Assembly: GCA_022749655.1 (NCBI GenBank)
Contig: CP094243.1
Span: forward strand, 1,860,001-1,924,000
Source: Xanthomonas phaseoli pv. phaseoli
GTDB taxonomy: Bacteria > Pseudomonadota > Gammaproteobacteria > Xanthomonadales > Xanthomonadaceae
Reading direction: 5' to 3'
Length of the DNA: 64,000 nucleotides
Numbering within the stretch: position 1 is the stretch's first letter; every line of letters starts with the position of its first letter. Below are positions 1 to 8,522 of the stretch, in pieces. Made by a program: the position numbers and the translations under genes. Under the pieces are notes generated by a model. The model made no database searches. It was given only the letters and a program-made list of their open reading frames with translations, and was not told the DNA's origin.

Positions 1-50
1 TAGTAGTGGGGAAACAGCTTTTGCGCCTAGTCTAGAAAGGAAGTATTTTG

Positions 51-212
51 ATGGGCTCAGTCAAAAAACAACTTTTTTGGTTGGGCGGGTATCCAAAAAG
101 TAAGCTTGAGGGGTACGTCGACTTCGGTGAGGAACTTGCTGAGAAATACGCAGAGCCGAACCGAAGTAACTTATTTCGTATAACTCTCAGTGCGGAGAGG
201 GTTGCCCCATGA
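51..212 (+). CDS. Small hypothetical protein (53 aa), coupled to the downstream effector-like gene
   Basis: An ATG at 51 is preceded by an AAGGAAG ribosome site about 8 nt upstream and by an in-frame stop at 33-35, so the ORF is self-contained rather than the tail of a longer gene. It encodes 53 residues beginning MGSVKKQLFWLGGYP, with no signal peptide or membrane segment. Its TGA overlaps the ATG of the next gene (ATGA at 209-212), which implies translational coupling. The stretch is AT-richer than the rest of the window, suggesting transfer. I do not recognise the family. By position it could be a partner, chaperone or immunity factor of the lipase-like protein, or a remnant of one; this is inference only. 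Confidence 0.5.
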   Translation: MGSVKKQLFWLGGYPKSKLEGYVDFGEELAEKYAEPNRSNLFRITLSAERVAP

Positions 213-1525
213 GTCTCACCAGCCAGCAGTATGCCGCGCTGACTCGCGATGGCTACGACAGACCCGAAGATACTGGAGAGCGAAGCGCCATTGTAGACAT
301 TGGAGGTTTGCCTGTCCGACGTTTGCGATATGTGGACAGGCCGTCAGGCTACCAAGGCGTGATATACGAGAGGGTTGATACCAGGGAAATAGTGGTTGTC
401 CACCGAGGAAGCGAGTTCGATCGTCAGCCCATCCTGGACGGCGCACTGGCCGACGGTGGAATGGTTGCAACCCGCCACAACGCACAGGTAGCGGACGCCA
501 TCGCGTTTACGCAGGGTGCCTTGAAATATGCAGAGCAGAAGCATCTCGCTACCGGGCTGGAAATACCCGATGTGACGGTTGCAGGCCACTCGCTTGGTGG
601 TAACTTGGCGCAAGTTACTGCACATCACTTCAAGCTCAAGGGACAGACCTTCGACGCCTACGGCGCGGTCAGTCTGGATCGGCGGATCCCGGAGGGCGGA
701 GGCGACGTAATCAATCACGTCATGGCCGGCGATGCAGTCAGTGCCGCGAGCCGGCATTACGGACAAGTCAAGGTCTATGCCACACCGCACGAGATTGCTG
801 TCTTAAAGGCCGCTGATTACGCCAACGACCCCGATGCCTTGGATGCGCGTGATCCGGTGTCTGCGGCTGTCAGGCTGAGTGAGTCGCATCGCATGCATAA
901 CTTCTTGCCAGTCGATGGAGCCGGCAAACTGGATACCTCCGTCTTGGAAGATCCTTCAACGCAGCAGCTCGCTAGGCAGTACGCGCCGATGATCGAGAAG
1001 TATCGCGATGACGTGGAAACGCTGCGGGCGGGCGTGACGCTGTATTCGCGCGGAATTCCCGGGCTGGCCCGTGACGGGATCGATCAGCTGCGTGGTCCGG
1101 TGGAGCCGGGGACCGGGCGTCGGGAAATGGATGCGCCCAGCTGGCAGCAGCAGATGCAGCAACTTCAGCAGGACCGCGAGCGCAGCCATGCGCCACAGAC
1201 CTGGCAGGTGCCGCTCAAGCAGGATGCGCAGGAAGTGCGTGCGGCGTCGCCGACACACGGCGGCAAGCCGTCCTCACTGCAGGAGGACCCCAGCGCATTT
1301 CTGGACCGCATGTTGGCCGCCGCGCAGAACGGCGATCGTGATCAGTTCCGTCAGATGACACAGGCCCTGGCCAACGAGCCGCCTGGCCGCGCCTTGCGCG
1401 CCGAGGCTGTCGAGGCGGTAAACCATCAGGAACAACAGGTGGCTCAGCAGGCGATGCAAGCGCAGCGGCAACAGGCCGAGCTGCAACAGCAAGAAACCAT
1501 GCGCGTCGGTGCGCGCAGTCTGTAG
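209..1525 (+). CDS. Lipase-like (class 3 type) protein with Gln-rich tail, putative secreted effector
   Basis: 438 aa. Residues about 45-240 look like an alpha/beta-hydrolase lipase domain: a core strand IVVVHRGSE (about 61-69), then the nucleophile elbow GHSLGG (126-131, Ser128), followed by NLAQVTAHH. The C-terminal third is helical and very rich in Gln (about 395-430), recalling the Gln-rich tails of xanthomonad type IV-secreted antibacterial effectors. I could not see the defining motifs of the XVIPCD secretion domain, so that assignment stays open. There is no signal peptide. The start at 209 has a GGAGAGG site at 194-200 and overlaps the preceding stop codon. A coiled-coil membrane protein follows 28 bp downstream. 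Likely role: (phospho)lipid hydrolase used against other cells. The fold is fairly sure, the role is inference. Confidence 0.65.
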   Translation: MSLTSQQYAALTRDGYDRPEDTGERSAIVDIGGLPVRRLRYVDRPSGYQGVIYERVDTREIVVVHRGSEFDRQPILDGALADGGMVATRHNAQVADAIAFTQGALKYAEQKHLATGLEIPDVTVAGHSLGGNLAQVTAHHFKLKGQTFDAYGAVSLDRRIPEGGGDVINHVMAGDAVSAASRHYGQVKVYATPHEIAVLKAADYANDPDALDARDPVSAAVRLSESHRMHNFLPVDGAGKLDTSVLEDPSTQQLARQYAPMIEKYRDDVETLRAGVTLYSRGIPGLARDGIDQLRGPVEPGTGRREMDAPSWQQQMQQLQQDRERSHAPQTWQVPLKQDAQEVRAASPTHGGKPSSLQEDPSAFLDRMLAAAQNGDRDQFRQMTQALANEPPGRALRAEAVEAVNHQEQQVAQQAMQAQRQQAELQQQETMRVGARSL

Positions 1526-1553
1526 TGTTATCACAAGGAAGGCAGGACGCACG

Positions 1554-2123
1554 ATGAACACACAAGACCCGATGGAACTGGTCAGCAAGACCGCTGCCTT
1601 GATGGAGCAGTTCGAGCGTCGCTGCGCCGAACTGGAACAACTGCAACGCCGGCTTGCACAGCAGTTGGAGCACGTGGCCCAGTCGCTGCCAACCGTGGTC
1701 ACCCGTTCGGCCGAGCAGACACTCCAGCGCGTGCCCGACACCTTGATTCGAAGCATCCAGCAGGGAATGGACCAACCCGTCGCCGGCTTCGAGAAGCGGC
1801 TACAGCAAGCGGGCGGTTTGATCGGCGAGGGCGCGCAGTCGCTGGCTGATCAACTCAAGCGTATCGAACGTGGGCAGCGCCTGCTGCTATGGAAAGGCGC
1901 TGCGGTTGTCCTGGGAAGCTTGCTGCTGTTGCTGGGCGGTGGTGGATGGTTGTTGGGCCAGTACCGCCAGCAGATCCGCGACACTCAGTTGCGTGCGGAG
2001 TTGCTGCGCGCCTACAACGCTGCGGACGTGACGTTGTGTGGCGGGCAGTTATGCGCCAATGTGGACACCAAGGGCGCGGCCTTTGGCGACCGTCGGCAGT
2101 ATCGGCTCGTCAAGCCACGCTGA
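1554..2123 (+). CDS. Coiled-coil single-TM protein, relaxation/mobilisation-protein-like
   Basis: 189 aa, starting at the ATG at 1554 behind an AAGGAAGG-type site; an in-frame ATG at 1509 lies inside the previous gene and is less likely. Residues 1-110 are strongly heptad-like and rich in Gln, Glu and Arg (predicted coiled coil). They are followed by one hydrophobic segment (about 112-135) and a short C-terminal domain with two cysteines (LCGGQLC). The shape resembles proteins annotated as relaxation or mobilisation proteins next to effector-like genes in xanthomonads, but no catalytic motif is visible. It sits 28 bp after the lipase-like gene on the same strand and is probably co-transcribed. 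It could anchor, deliver or neutralise that protein; the function is unproven. Confidence 0.6.
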   Translation: MNTQDPMELVSKTAALMEQFERRCAELEQLQRRLAQQLEHVAQSLPTVVTRSAEQTLQRVPDTLIRSIQQGMDQPVAGFEKRLQQAGGLIGEGAQSLADQLKRIERGQRLLLWKGAAVVLGSLLLLLGGGGWLLGQYRQQIRDTQLRAELLRAYNAADVTLCGGQLCANVDTKGAAFGDRRQYRLVKPR

Positions 2124-2260
2124 GGTCGGCGGCAACTCGGTATGCATCGCCGCGGCAACCACGATGCGGCTACGACCCGGGGAAATCACCCTGAAATGCG
2201 TAGAGCGGCATGCGTATGCGTCTTGCCACCGGGTGGTGGTGGCGTGGACGGTCACCGGCA

Positions 2261-3958
2261 TCACGACGCCGGCACGTTCAACGCGCGGTACGGCGGAGTG
2301 GACATCACCATTTCGGCCAGCGAATAGGCCAGTTCGCGCTCGGCCAGAACCGCGCCGTCGGCGCCATGTTCGAGCAGGTGTTTGACCTCCGCGTCGCTGT
2401 GGGCGCGCGCCAGCAGTGTCAGCGAGGGATTGATGACGCGCAGCTTGGCCAGCGCTTCGCCGGCTTCCAGCGGCTGCGGAATGGCCAGGATGGCGATCTT
2501 GGCGTGCTCCGGACGCGCTTCGGCCAGCACACGATCGGCCGCTGCGCTGCCCCGGATGCCGGGAATACCAGCGGCATGCGCCTTGGCGACGTGGTCGCCG
2601 TTGTCGTCGATCACCAGTACCGGCACGCCGCGGCTGCGCAGCAATTGCGCCAGCGAACTGCCCACGCGGCCGTAGCCGATCACGATGGCATGCCCATCGG
2701 CCGGCAGCGGCGGGCCGGGCGGTAGTTCCGGTTCCACGGCGGCGGGCGCATCCTGCGCCTGCTTGGCCTGCCAGCGGTCCAGCCACGAGAACAGGAACGG
2801 GTTGGCCACGATCGACAGCAGCGCACCGGCCAGGATCAGGTCGCGCCCGGTTTCCGGCAGGATCGCCAGTTGCACGCCCAGGCCGGCCAGGATGAAGGAG
2901 AATTCGCCAATCTGCGCCAGGCTGGTGGAAATGGTGAGCGCCGTGCCGGTGGGGTGGCCGAACGCGCGCACGATCAAAAATGCCGCCAGCGACTTGCCCA
3001 CGGTAATGGTCAGGAAGGTCGCCAGAACCTGCCACGGGTGCGCGATCATGATCATCGGGTCGAACAACATGCCCACCGAGACGAAGAACAACACCGCAAA
3101 TGCGTCGCGCAGCGGCAGCGAATCGTTGGCGGCCTTATGGCTGAGTTCCGATTCCTTGAGCAGCATGCCGGCGAAGAACGCGCCGAGCGCGAAGGACACA
3201 CCAAACAATGTGGCCGACACGAATGCCACGCCCAGCGCGATGCCGAGCACGGCCAGGGTGAACAATTCGCGCGATCCGGTGGCCGCCACTTTTTCCAACG
3301 ACCAGGGAATCACGCGCCGGCCGATGACCAACATCGCCGCGACGAACGCCACCATCTTGAGCAATGTCACGCCAAGCGCGGCCAGCAGCGAGGGCGATTG
3401 CGCATCGTGCGCTGCAGCTGGCGTTCCGGTACCGAGCACATCCGCCAGTGCCGGGAGCAACACCAATGCCAGCACCATCACCAGGTCTTCGACAATCAGC
3501 CAGCCCACCGCGATGCGGCCGCGCTGGGTGTCCAGCAAACGGCGTTCTTCCAAGGCGCGCAACAGCACCACCGTACTGGCCACCGACAGCGCCAGGCCGA
3601 ACACCAGGCCGTGAATCAGCGACCAGCCCATGCTCCACGCCAGCGCCCAGCCGAGCAGGGTGGCCACCACGATCTGCGCCAATGCGCCAGGCACCGCGAT
3701 CCACTTCACTTCCATCAAATCGTCGAGCGAAAAATGCAGGCCCACGCCGAACATCAGCAACATCACACCGAGCTCGGACAGCTGATTGGCGATGGTCTGG
3801 TCGGCCACGAATCCCGGCGTAAACGGCCCCACGCACACGCCGGCCAGCAGATAGCCGACCAGCGGGGAGAGCTTCACCTTCTGCGCGAGCGTGCCAAGGA
3901 TGAAGGCGACCGCGAGGCCGACGGCGATGATGTCGATGAGGCTGGTGTCGTGATGCAT
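2261..3958 (-). CDS. Monovalent cation:proton antiporter-2 (KefB/YbaL type) with TrkA-N domain
   Basis: 565 aa. The N-terminal two thirds are a multi-pass CPA2 (Na+/H+ exchanger) membrane domain with many hydrophobic helices, including the typical LSELGVMLLMFGVGLHFS segment. The C-terminal third carries a Rossmann nucleotide-binding TrkA-N domain (GYGRVGSSLAQLL). This architecture is that of KefB/KefC/YbaL potassium-efflux or K+/H+ antiporters of the inner membrane. I chose the ATG at 3958 (MHHDTSLIDIIAVG) because the longer ORF upstream has no membrane or domain character. It is convergent with the preceding cassette and divergent from the P450 gene. The natural ion and the ligand of the nucleotide domain cannot be read from sequence. 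Confidence 0.88.
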   Translation of the reverse strand: MHHDTSLIDIIAVGLAVAFILGTLAQKVKLSPLVGYLLAGVCVGPFTPGFVADQTIANQLSELGVMLLMFGVGLHFSLDDLMEVKWIAVPGALAQIVVATLLGWALAWSMGWSLIHGLVFGLALSVASTVVLLRALEERRLLDTQRGRIAVGWLIVEDLVMVLALVLLPALADVLGTGTPAAAHDAQSPSLLAALGVTLLKMVAFVAAMLVIGRRVIPWSLEKVAATGSRELFTLAVLGIALGVAFVSATLFGVSFALGAFFAGMLLKESELSHKAANDSLPLRDAFAVLFFVSVGMLFDPMIMIAHPWQVLATFLTITVGKSLAAFLIVRAFGHPTGTALTISTSLAQIGEFSFILAGLGVQLAILPETGRDLILAGALLSIVANPFLFSWLDRWQAKQAQDAPAAVEPELPPGPPLPADGHAIVIGYGRVGSSLAQLLRSRGVPVLVIDDNGDHVAKAHAAGIPGIRGSAAADRVLAEARPEHAKIAILAIPQPLEAGEALAKLRVINPSLTLLARAHSDAEVKHLLEHGADGAVLAERELAYSLAEMVMSTPPYRALNVPAS

Positions 3959-4402
3959 TCCAATCCGTTGTGAGAGTGTCCGGGAGATCGTCGAGGTCGA
4001 CCAGCCAACGGCACTGCGCCGGGCGTCGCCTGCGGGCATTGCGTGGTCATGGCTGGAGTCCGGCAGGGGGAACTGGACCGCAAGACAGGTCCGGTTGGCC
4101 GGACGCCCATAGTACACAGCGCATGATTAACGCGATGCGACACGCGGCGCATGCGTGCAGACGGAGACATGCGTCAGGTGCCGCGCGTAAACCGCTGTGG
4201 CCTGTGCCTACTTCTGCGAGCTGAGACGAACGGCACAAGTCCGGCACACCGACTCGACATTGACGACACTGCTTCGCGCTTGCGCAAGGACGGCGCGCGG
4301 CACGTGCAGATAATCCGGGCATCCAGTGGAGCACCTGCGTCTCTTGGCAGGCGCACGCATGCATCGCCCCTGTTTCGGGGGTGATGCCAAACGAGCCAGG
4401 CC
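3959..4402. other. 444-bp divergent intergenic region, antiporter / P450
   Basis: No convincing gene. It should hold the promoters of both divergent genes. Visible structure: a perfect 6-bp palindrome with a 4-nt loop at 4089-4104 (GTCCGG/CCGGAC), and a near-palindrome at 4361-4387 just before the P450 start. Confidence 0.5.
4361..4387. repeat. Inverted repeat directly upstream of the P450 start
   Basis: The arms GCATCGCCCC and GGGGGTGATGC flank a TGTTTC loop and end 15 nt before the P450 ATG. It could be a regulator-binding palindrome or a leader hairpin; no family assignment is possible. Confidence 0.4.
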
Positions 4403-5595
4403 ATGCATCTCCGCGATTTGACAACACCCCAGTTCCGCCATGATCCCTATCCGACCTACGCACGCCTGCGTGAGGAAGGCCCATTGGTGCAGGTGGCAGA
4501 CGGGCGGCTGATGTCGGGCCGCTACGCCGTGGTCGATCGCCTGCTAGGCGACCGACGGGTCGGTCGCGACTATCTGCAAAGCATTCGTCTGCGCTACGGC
4601 GAGGCGGCGGTGCACATGCCGCTGTTTCAGGGCATGAGCCGTATGTTCCTGCTGCTCAATCCGCCGCTGCACACGCAGTTGCGCGCACTGATGACCCAGG
4701 CCTTCGGTGCGCGGCAGATGGAGTCCATGCGTGAGGTCGCCCGCGATACCGCCGCCGGCTTGATCGATGATTTCCAGGCCAACGGCCACTGCGATCTGCT
4801 GACCGAGTTCGCGTTCCCGCTGCCGATCGCCATCATCTGCCGGATGCTGGATATCGATGCAGCCGATGTCACCGCGCTGAGTCACGCGACCAGCGCGCTG
4901 GCAAACGTCTTCGATCCGATGATGACGGCGGAAGAACTGCAGGCCACCAGCGTTGCCTACGACCAGTTGGCACGGTATTTCCACGGCGTGATCGCGCAAC
5001 GTCGCAGCGATGGCGGCGACGATCTGATTGCGCGCTTCATCCAGGCCGAGGACAACGGCCGCCGCTTGAACGATGAGGAGATCGTCTCCAACGTGATCCT
5101 GCTGTTCTTTGCCGGCCACGAAACCACCTCCAACATGATCTGCAATGCGCTGGTCGCGCTGCATCGGCATCCGCAGCATTGCGCCTGCTGCAGGAAACCC
5201 CGGGCATGCTGCCCAACGCGGTACTCGAATGCATGCGCTACGACAGCTCGGTGCAGATGGCCACGCGCACCGCCTTGCAGGAGTTCCAGATCGAGGGCGT
5301 TGCGGTTCCCCAGGGCGTCCTGCTGTATCTGATGCTGGGCGCGGCCAATCACGACACCCTGCAATTCACCGACCCGCAGGTGCTGGATATCCGCCGCCAG
5401 CAGGGCCGCGCGCTGTCGTTCGGTGGCGGCATCCACCACTGCCTGGGTAACCGGCTGGCACTGATCGAAATGGAAGCCGCGCTGGCCTGCCTGCTGGCGC
5501 GTCTGCCGACGCTTCGGCTGGAGCAGCTGTACACGCTGAGCTGGAACGATCGCGTCAACCTGCGCGGTGTCGACGCGCTGCTCGCCTCCTGGTGA
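4403..5595 (+). CDS. Cytochrome P450 (one frameshift)
   Basis: About 397 aa once the break is bridged, normal for a soluble bacterial P450 monooxygenase. The I-helix motif AGHETT lies in the first part. After the break come the ExxR motif (ECMR) and the heme-thiolate loop FGGGIHHCLG with its Cys ligand. The frame changes by -1 at about 5178-5179: CAG CA(.) TTG CGC, where one base appears lost. The N-terminal frame otherwise runs into nonsense up to 5332, and the C-terminal frame is intact to the TGA at 5595. The enzyme would need ferredoxin and reductase partners, which are not encoded nearby. The substrate is unknown. The break is probably a sequence error, because all catalytic motifs are preserved on both sides. 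Confidence 0.85.
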
Positions 5596-5715
5596 GCGGC
5601 GGCCAGGCGGTGAAGTGATGTGCCGGGACGGCATCGCAGCGGCAATCACGGCGCTGGCAATCGCCGCGGCAGATGCATGGCCGCGGCACACGCATCGAGA
5701 GATCCACAACGACAG

Positions 5716-5739
5716 ACACCGCCGATCACTCGGCGGTGT
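5716..5739. terminator. Hairpin between convergent P450 and TonB receptor genes
   Basis: Perfect 10-bp stem ACACCGCCGA/TCGGCGGTGT with a TCAC loop, followed on the plus strand by TTTGCG. It is placed to terminate both converging genes. There is no long U-tract. Confidence 0.6.
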
Positions 5740-5786
5740 TTGCGTGTGCGCGTGCGTGGATCGGCAGGTTTGCTCGAGCCGGCCGA

Positions 5787-8185
5787 TCAGAAGCGGTAGG
5801 TCACCCGGCCGTACCAGTAGCGGCCGTTGAAGCCGAACGGAGACAACGAGGAGTACTGCAGGCCGCTGGCGCGATCATCGTAGCCGGTGGTCAGCTGTGC
5901 CTTGGTCGGATACTGGTTGGTGACATTGTCCGCGCCCACGGTGAAGGTCAGCGCCTGCCAGGTGTAGTTGGCCGCCAGATTGAGGATCCAGCGCGCCGCA
6001 TAGGTCTGGTCCTGGCTGCCGTCGGCCGGATCGCCGATGCGCTTGATCGCGCCATAGCGGGTGGCATTTCCGTTGAGCGAGAAGCCGCCCAAGGTCCAGT
6101 CCGCTGCCAGCATGTACTTGGTGCGTGGCGTGGATTCGGTCAACAAGCCCTGGCTGGCGCGTCCGAAGTTCGGATTGGACAGCTCCAGGATCTTGGTCTT
6201 GTTGTAGTTGGCGCTGGCGCTCAGGTTGAGGCTGCCGCCGGCACCGAGCTCGGCCCTGTAGCTGTTGACCCAGTCCACGCCGCGCGTGCGGCTGGTAGCG
6301 CCATTGACGAAGAATTGCACCGCACCCACCTGGCCGATCGGTTGGGCGAGCTGGATCTGGTCCGAATACAGGATCTGGTCCCAGATGCGGATCTGGTACA
6401 CGTCCAGCGTCGAGGTGAAGTTGGCGGTCGGCTGCCAGACGCTGCCGATCCCGTAGTTGGTGGACTTTTCCGGACTCAGCGGACGCGCGCCCAGCTGCAC
6501 GGCGATCGGGTCGGAAGTGCGATAGGTGCCGACCTGGATCAGCTGCCCGTCCTGCGGCAAGGTCACCACCGAGGCGTAGTTTTGCTGTGCCAGCGAGGGC
6601 GCACGGAAGCCGTTGGAGACCGTTGCGCGCATGGAGAACGTGTCGGTGAACGCATAGCGCGCCGACAGCTTGCCCGAGCGGGTGGAACCGGCATCGCTGT
6701 AGTTCTCGTAACGCCCGGCGATACCGCCGGACAGCTTGTCGGTCAGGTCCGCTTCCAGCGCTGCATAGGCCGCGTTGCTATGGCGCCCGAACTTGCCGGC
6801 CACCGAGGGCTCCAGGCCGGAGAACACCTGCGCACCGCCAGGGTAGGGGCTCCGGTCTCCGGGTTGATGGTGTCGGGGTCGAAGAAATACGACGCCGGCG
6901 AGCCGGCGACGATCTCGTAGCGGTCCTGGCGGTGTTCCAGGCCGAAGGCCAGATTGACCGGATAGGCCAGGCCCCAATCGAAGGACTTGTTGAAGTCGGC
7001 GTTGAGCGTGCCTTGTTCGGTTTCGAAACCGCCGGAATTGAAGTCCGTCGGCGAGCTGCCCGTGCTCCAGTACAGATTGGTGTTGATGCTGTTGAGGATG
7101 TTGAAGGTCATGTCGTTCTTGCCGTAGGTGGCCGACACGTCCCAATGCCAGTCGCTGGCCGTGGTGCCCTTGACGCCGAGCACCGCCGAGCGGTCGTTGA
7201 TCGGGTTGTAGATCTGCGGCAGGAAGCCGTTGGGATACACCGCCTGCACATTGCGGTCGCTGTTGTCGTAGGCGCGGTAGTAGCCGTTGGACGTCACTTC
7301 GCGGCGGCTCACGCTCAGATGGCCATACAGCTCGACGTTGGGCGTGAAGTCATAGCCGAACGCGACCAGGCCCTGGTAGAACCTTGCATCCGGATCGCCA
7401 TGACGCTGGTAGGGCACGCCGCTGGGATTGGCGGCGCCGGCAAGCGTGGTGGCGCGATTGGTGTTTTCGCTGCGGTTGGTGTCCATCGAATTCTGGTAAT
7501 TCCACGACAGCCGCACCCAGCCAGGCGCGGTATCGCCGCTGGTGGCGCCGAACGCCAGGCCGACCGAGCCGTCGACGCCGTTCTGTGCGCCGTCGCCCTT
7601 GTCCATGATGCCGCCATTGACCGAAATGCTGTTGCTGCCGGCCGCGGCGCCGTGCTTGAGCACGATGTTGACCACGCCTGCGATCGCATCGGAGCCGTAT
7701 TGCGCCGATGCGCCATCGCGCAGCACCTCGATGCGGGCGATCGCCGACATCGGTAGCGAGTTGAGATCGGCCGGCGCCGAACCACGACCGACATAGGGGT
7801 TGTAGTTCACCAGCGAGGAGGTGTGATAGCGCTTGCCGTCGACCAGCACCAGCACGTTGTCCGGTGACAGCCCGCGCAACGTGGCCGGACGCGCGGCGTC
7901 GTTGCCGTCGGCGATGGCCGGGCGCGGGAAGTTCAGCGACGGCAACAGCTTGCCGAGCGCGGTGGCGACGTCGGTGGCGCCGGTGGCCTGCAGCGACTCC
8001 TCGGAGATGATGTCGATCGGCGATTCGGATTCGGCCACGGTCCGGTCGCTGACGCGCGTACCGGTGACGATCAGGGTGTCGAGGGTTTTCTGCGGCTGGG
8101 TCGATTGCGACTGCGCACTGGCAGCGAAGGAACAGACGGTGAGTGTGACTGAAATCGCCAGCGAAAGTGCGTTGGAGTTGTGCAT
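5787..8185 (-). CDS. TonB-dependent receptor, paralogue 1 of 3 (one frameshift)
   Basis: About 799 aa after bridging. It has a signal peptide at the ATG of 8185 (MHNSNALSLAISVTLTVC, then AASAQS), a TonB-box region around TLDTLIVTG, a plug domain with EVLRDGASAQYGSDAIAG, and an outer-membrane beta-barrel ending in aromatic YRF, the usual barrel terminus. The frame slips by -1 at 6847-6850, where four G are seen and five are needed to keep the reading TGAPYPGGAQVF. It is therefore a gene in two ORFs (8185 to about 6850, then on to 5787). Outer-membrane active uptake driven by TonB-ExbBD is the family role; the ligand is unknown. Two closely related receptors follow upstream in the same orientation, indicating tandem duplication. 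Confidence 0.88.
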
Positions 8186-8489
8186 GGGCGTCAAGGCTCA
8201 AGAGGGGTGATGGACGTAGCGACGAAGCGCGGTAATACCGGGGAATGCAACTGCGTACGGGTAATCGGCCATGCCTGCGCGCTGCATGCGTCCGCAGTGC
8301 GGAGCAGTGCGCGCGAGATGGCAGCAACCGGCAACGCGCGGTGTGGCGCCTTGCGCGCTTGCTGCGTGCATCCTTGCTGAAGCGGTGTAGCGTGCAGCGA
8401 AGAGCGTCTAACCTGGCCGCCTCACGCGTGCGAGGGCGGCCAGGGACGGTGACGTCGGCGACACGTCAAACGTGCAGTGTCGCGCGACT
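8186..8489. other. Intergenic region upstream of TonB receptor 1
   Basis: About 300 bp without a supported gene. It should contain the promoter of receptor 1. I see no clear operator or strong consensus promoter. Confidence 0.4.
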
Positions 8490-8519
8490 CAAATGCCGGT
8501 CGTGACCGACCGGCATTTG
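8490..8519 (-). terminator. Terminator-like hairpin after TonB receptor 2
   Basis: Perfect 13-bp stem (CAAATGCCGGTCG/CGACCGGCATTTG) with a 4-nt loop, 4 nt past the TAA of receptor 2 (stop codon at 8523-8525). The stem ends in TTTG in the direction of transcription but has no long U-tract. Confidence 0.7.
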
Positions 8520-8522
8520 GGG

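Noticed and set aside
1170..1525. Definite XVIPCD type IV secretion signal on the lipase-like protein
   Set aside because: Only the Gln-rich tail fits; the conserved XVIPCD motifs are not visible, so the claim was lowered to a possibility.
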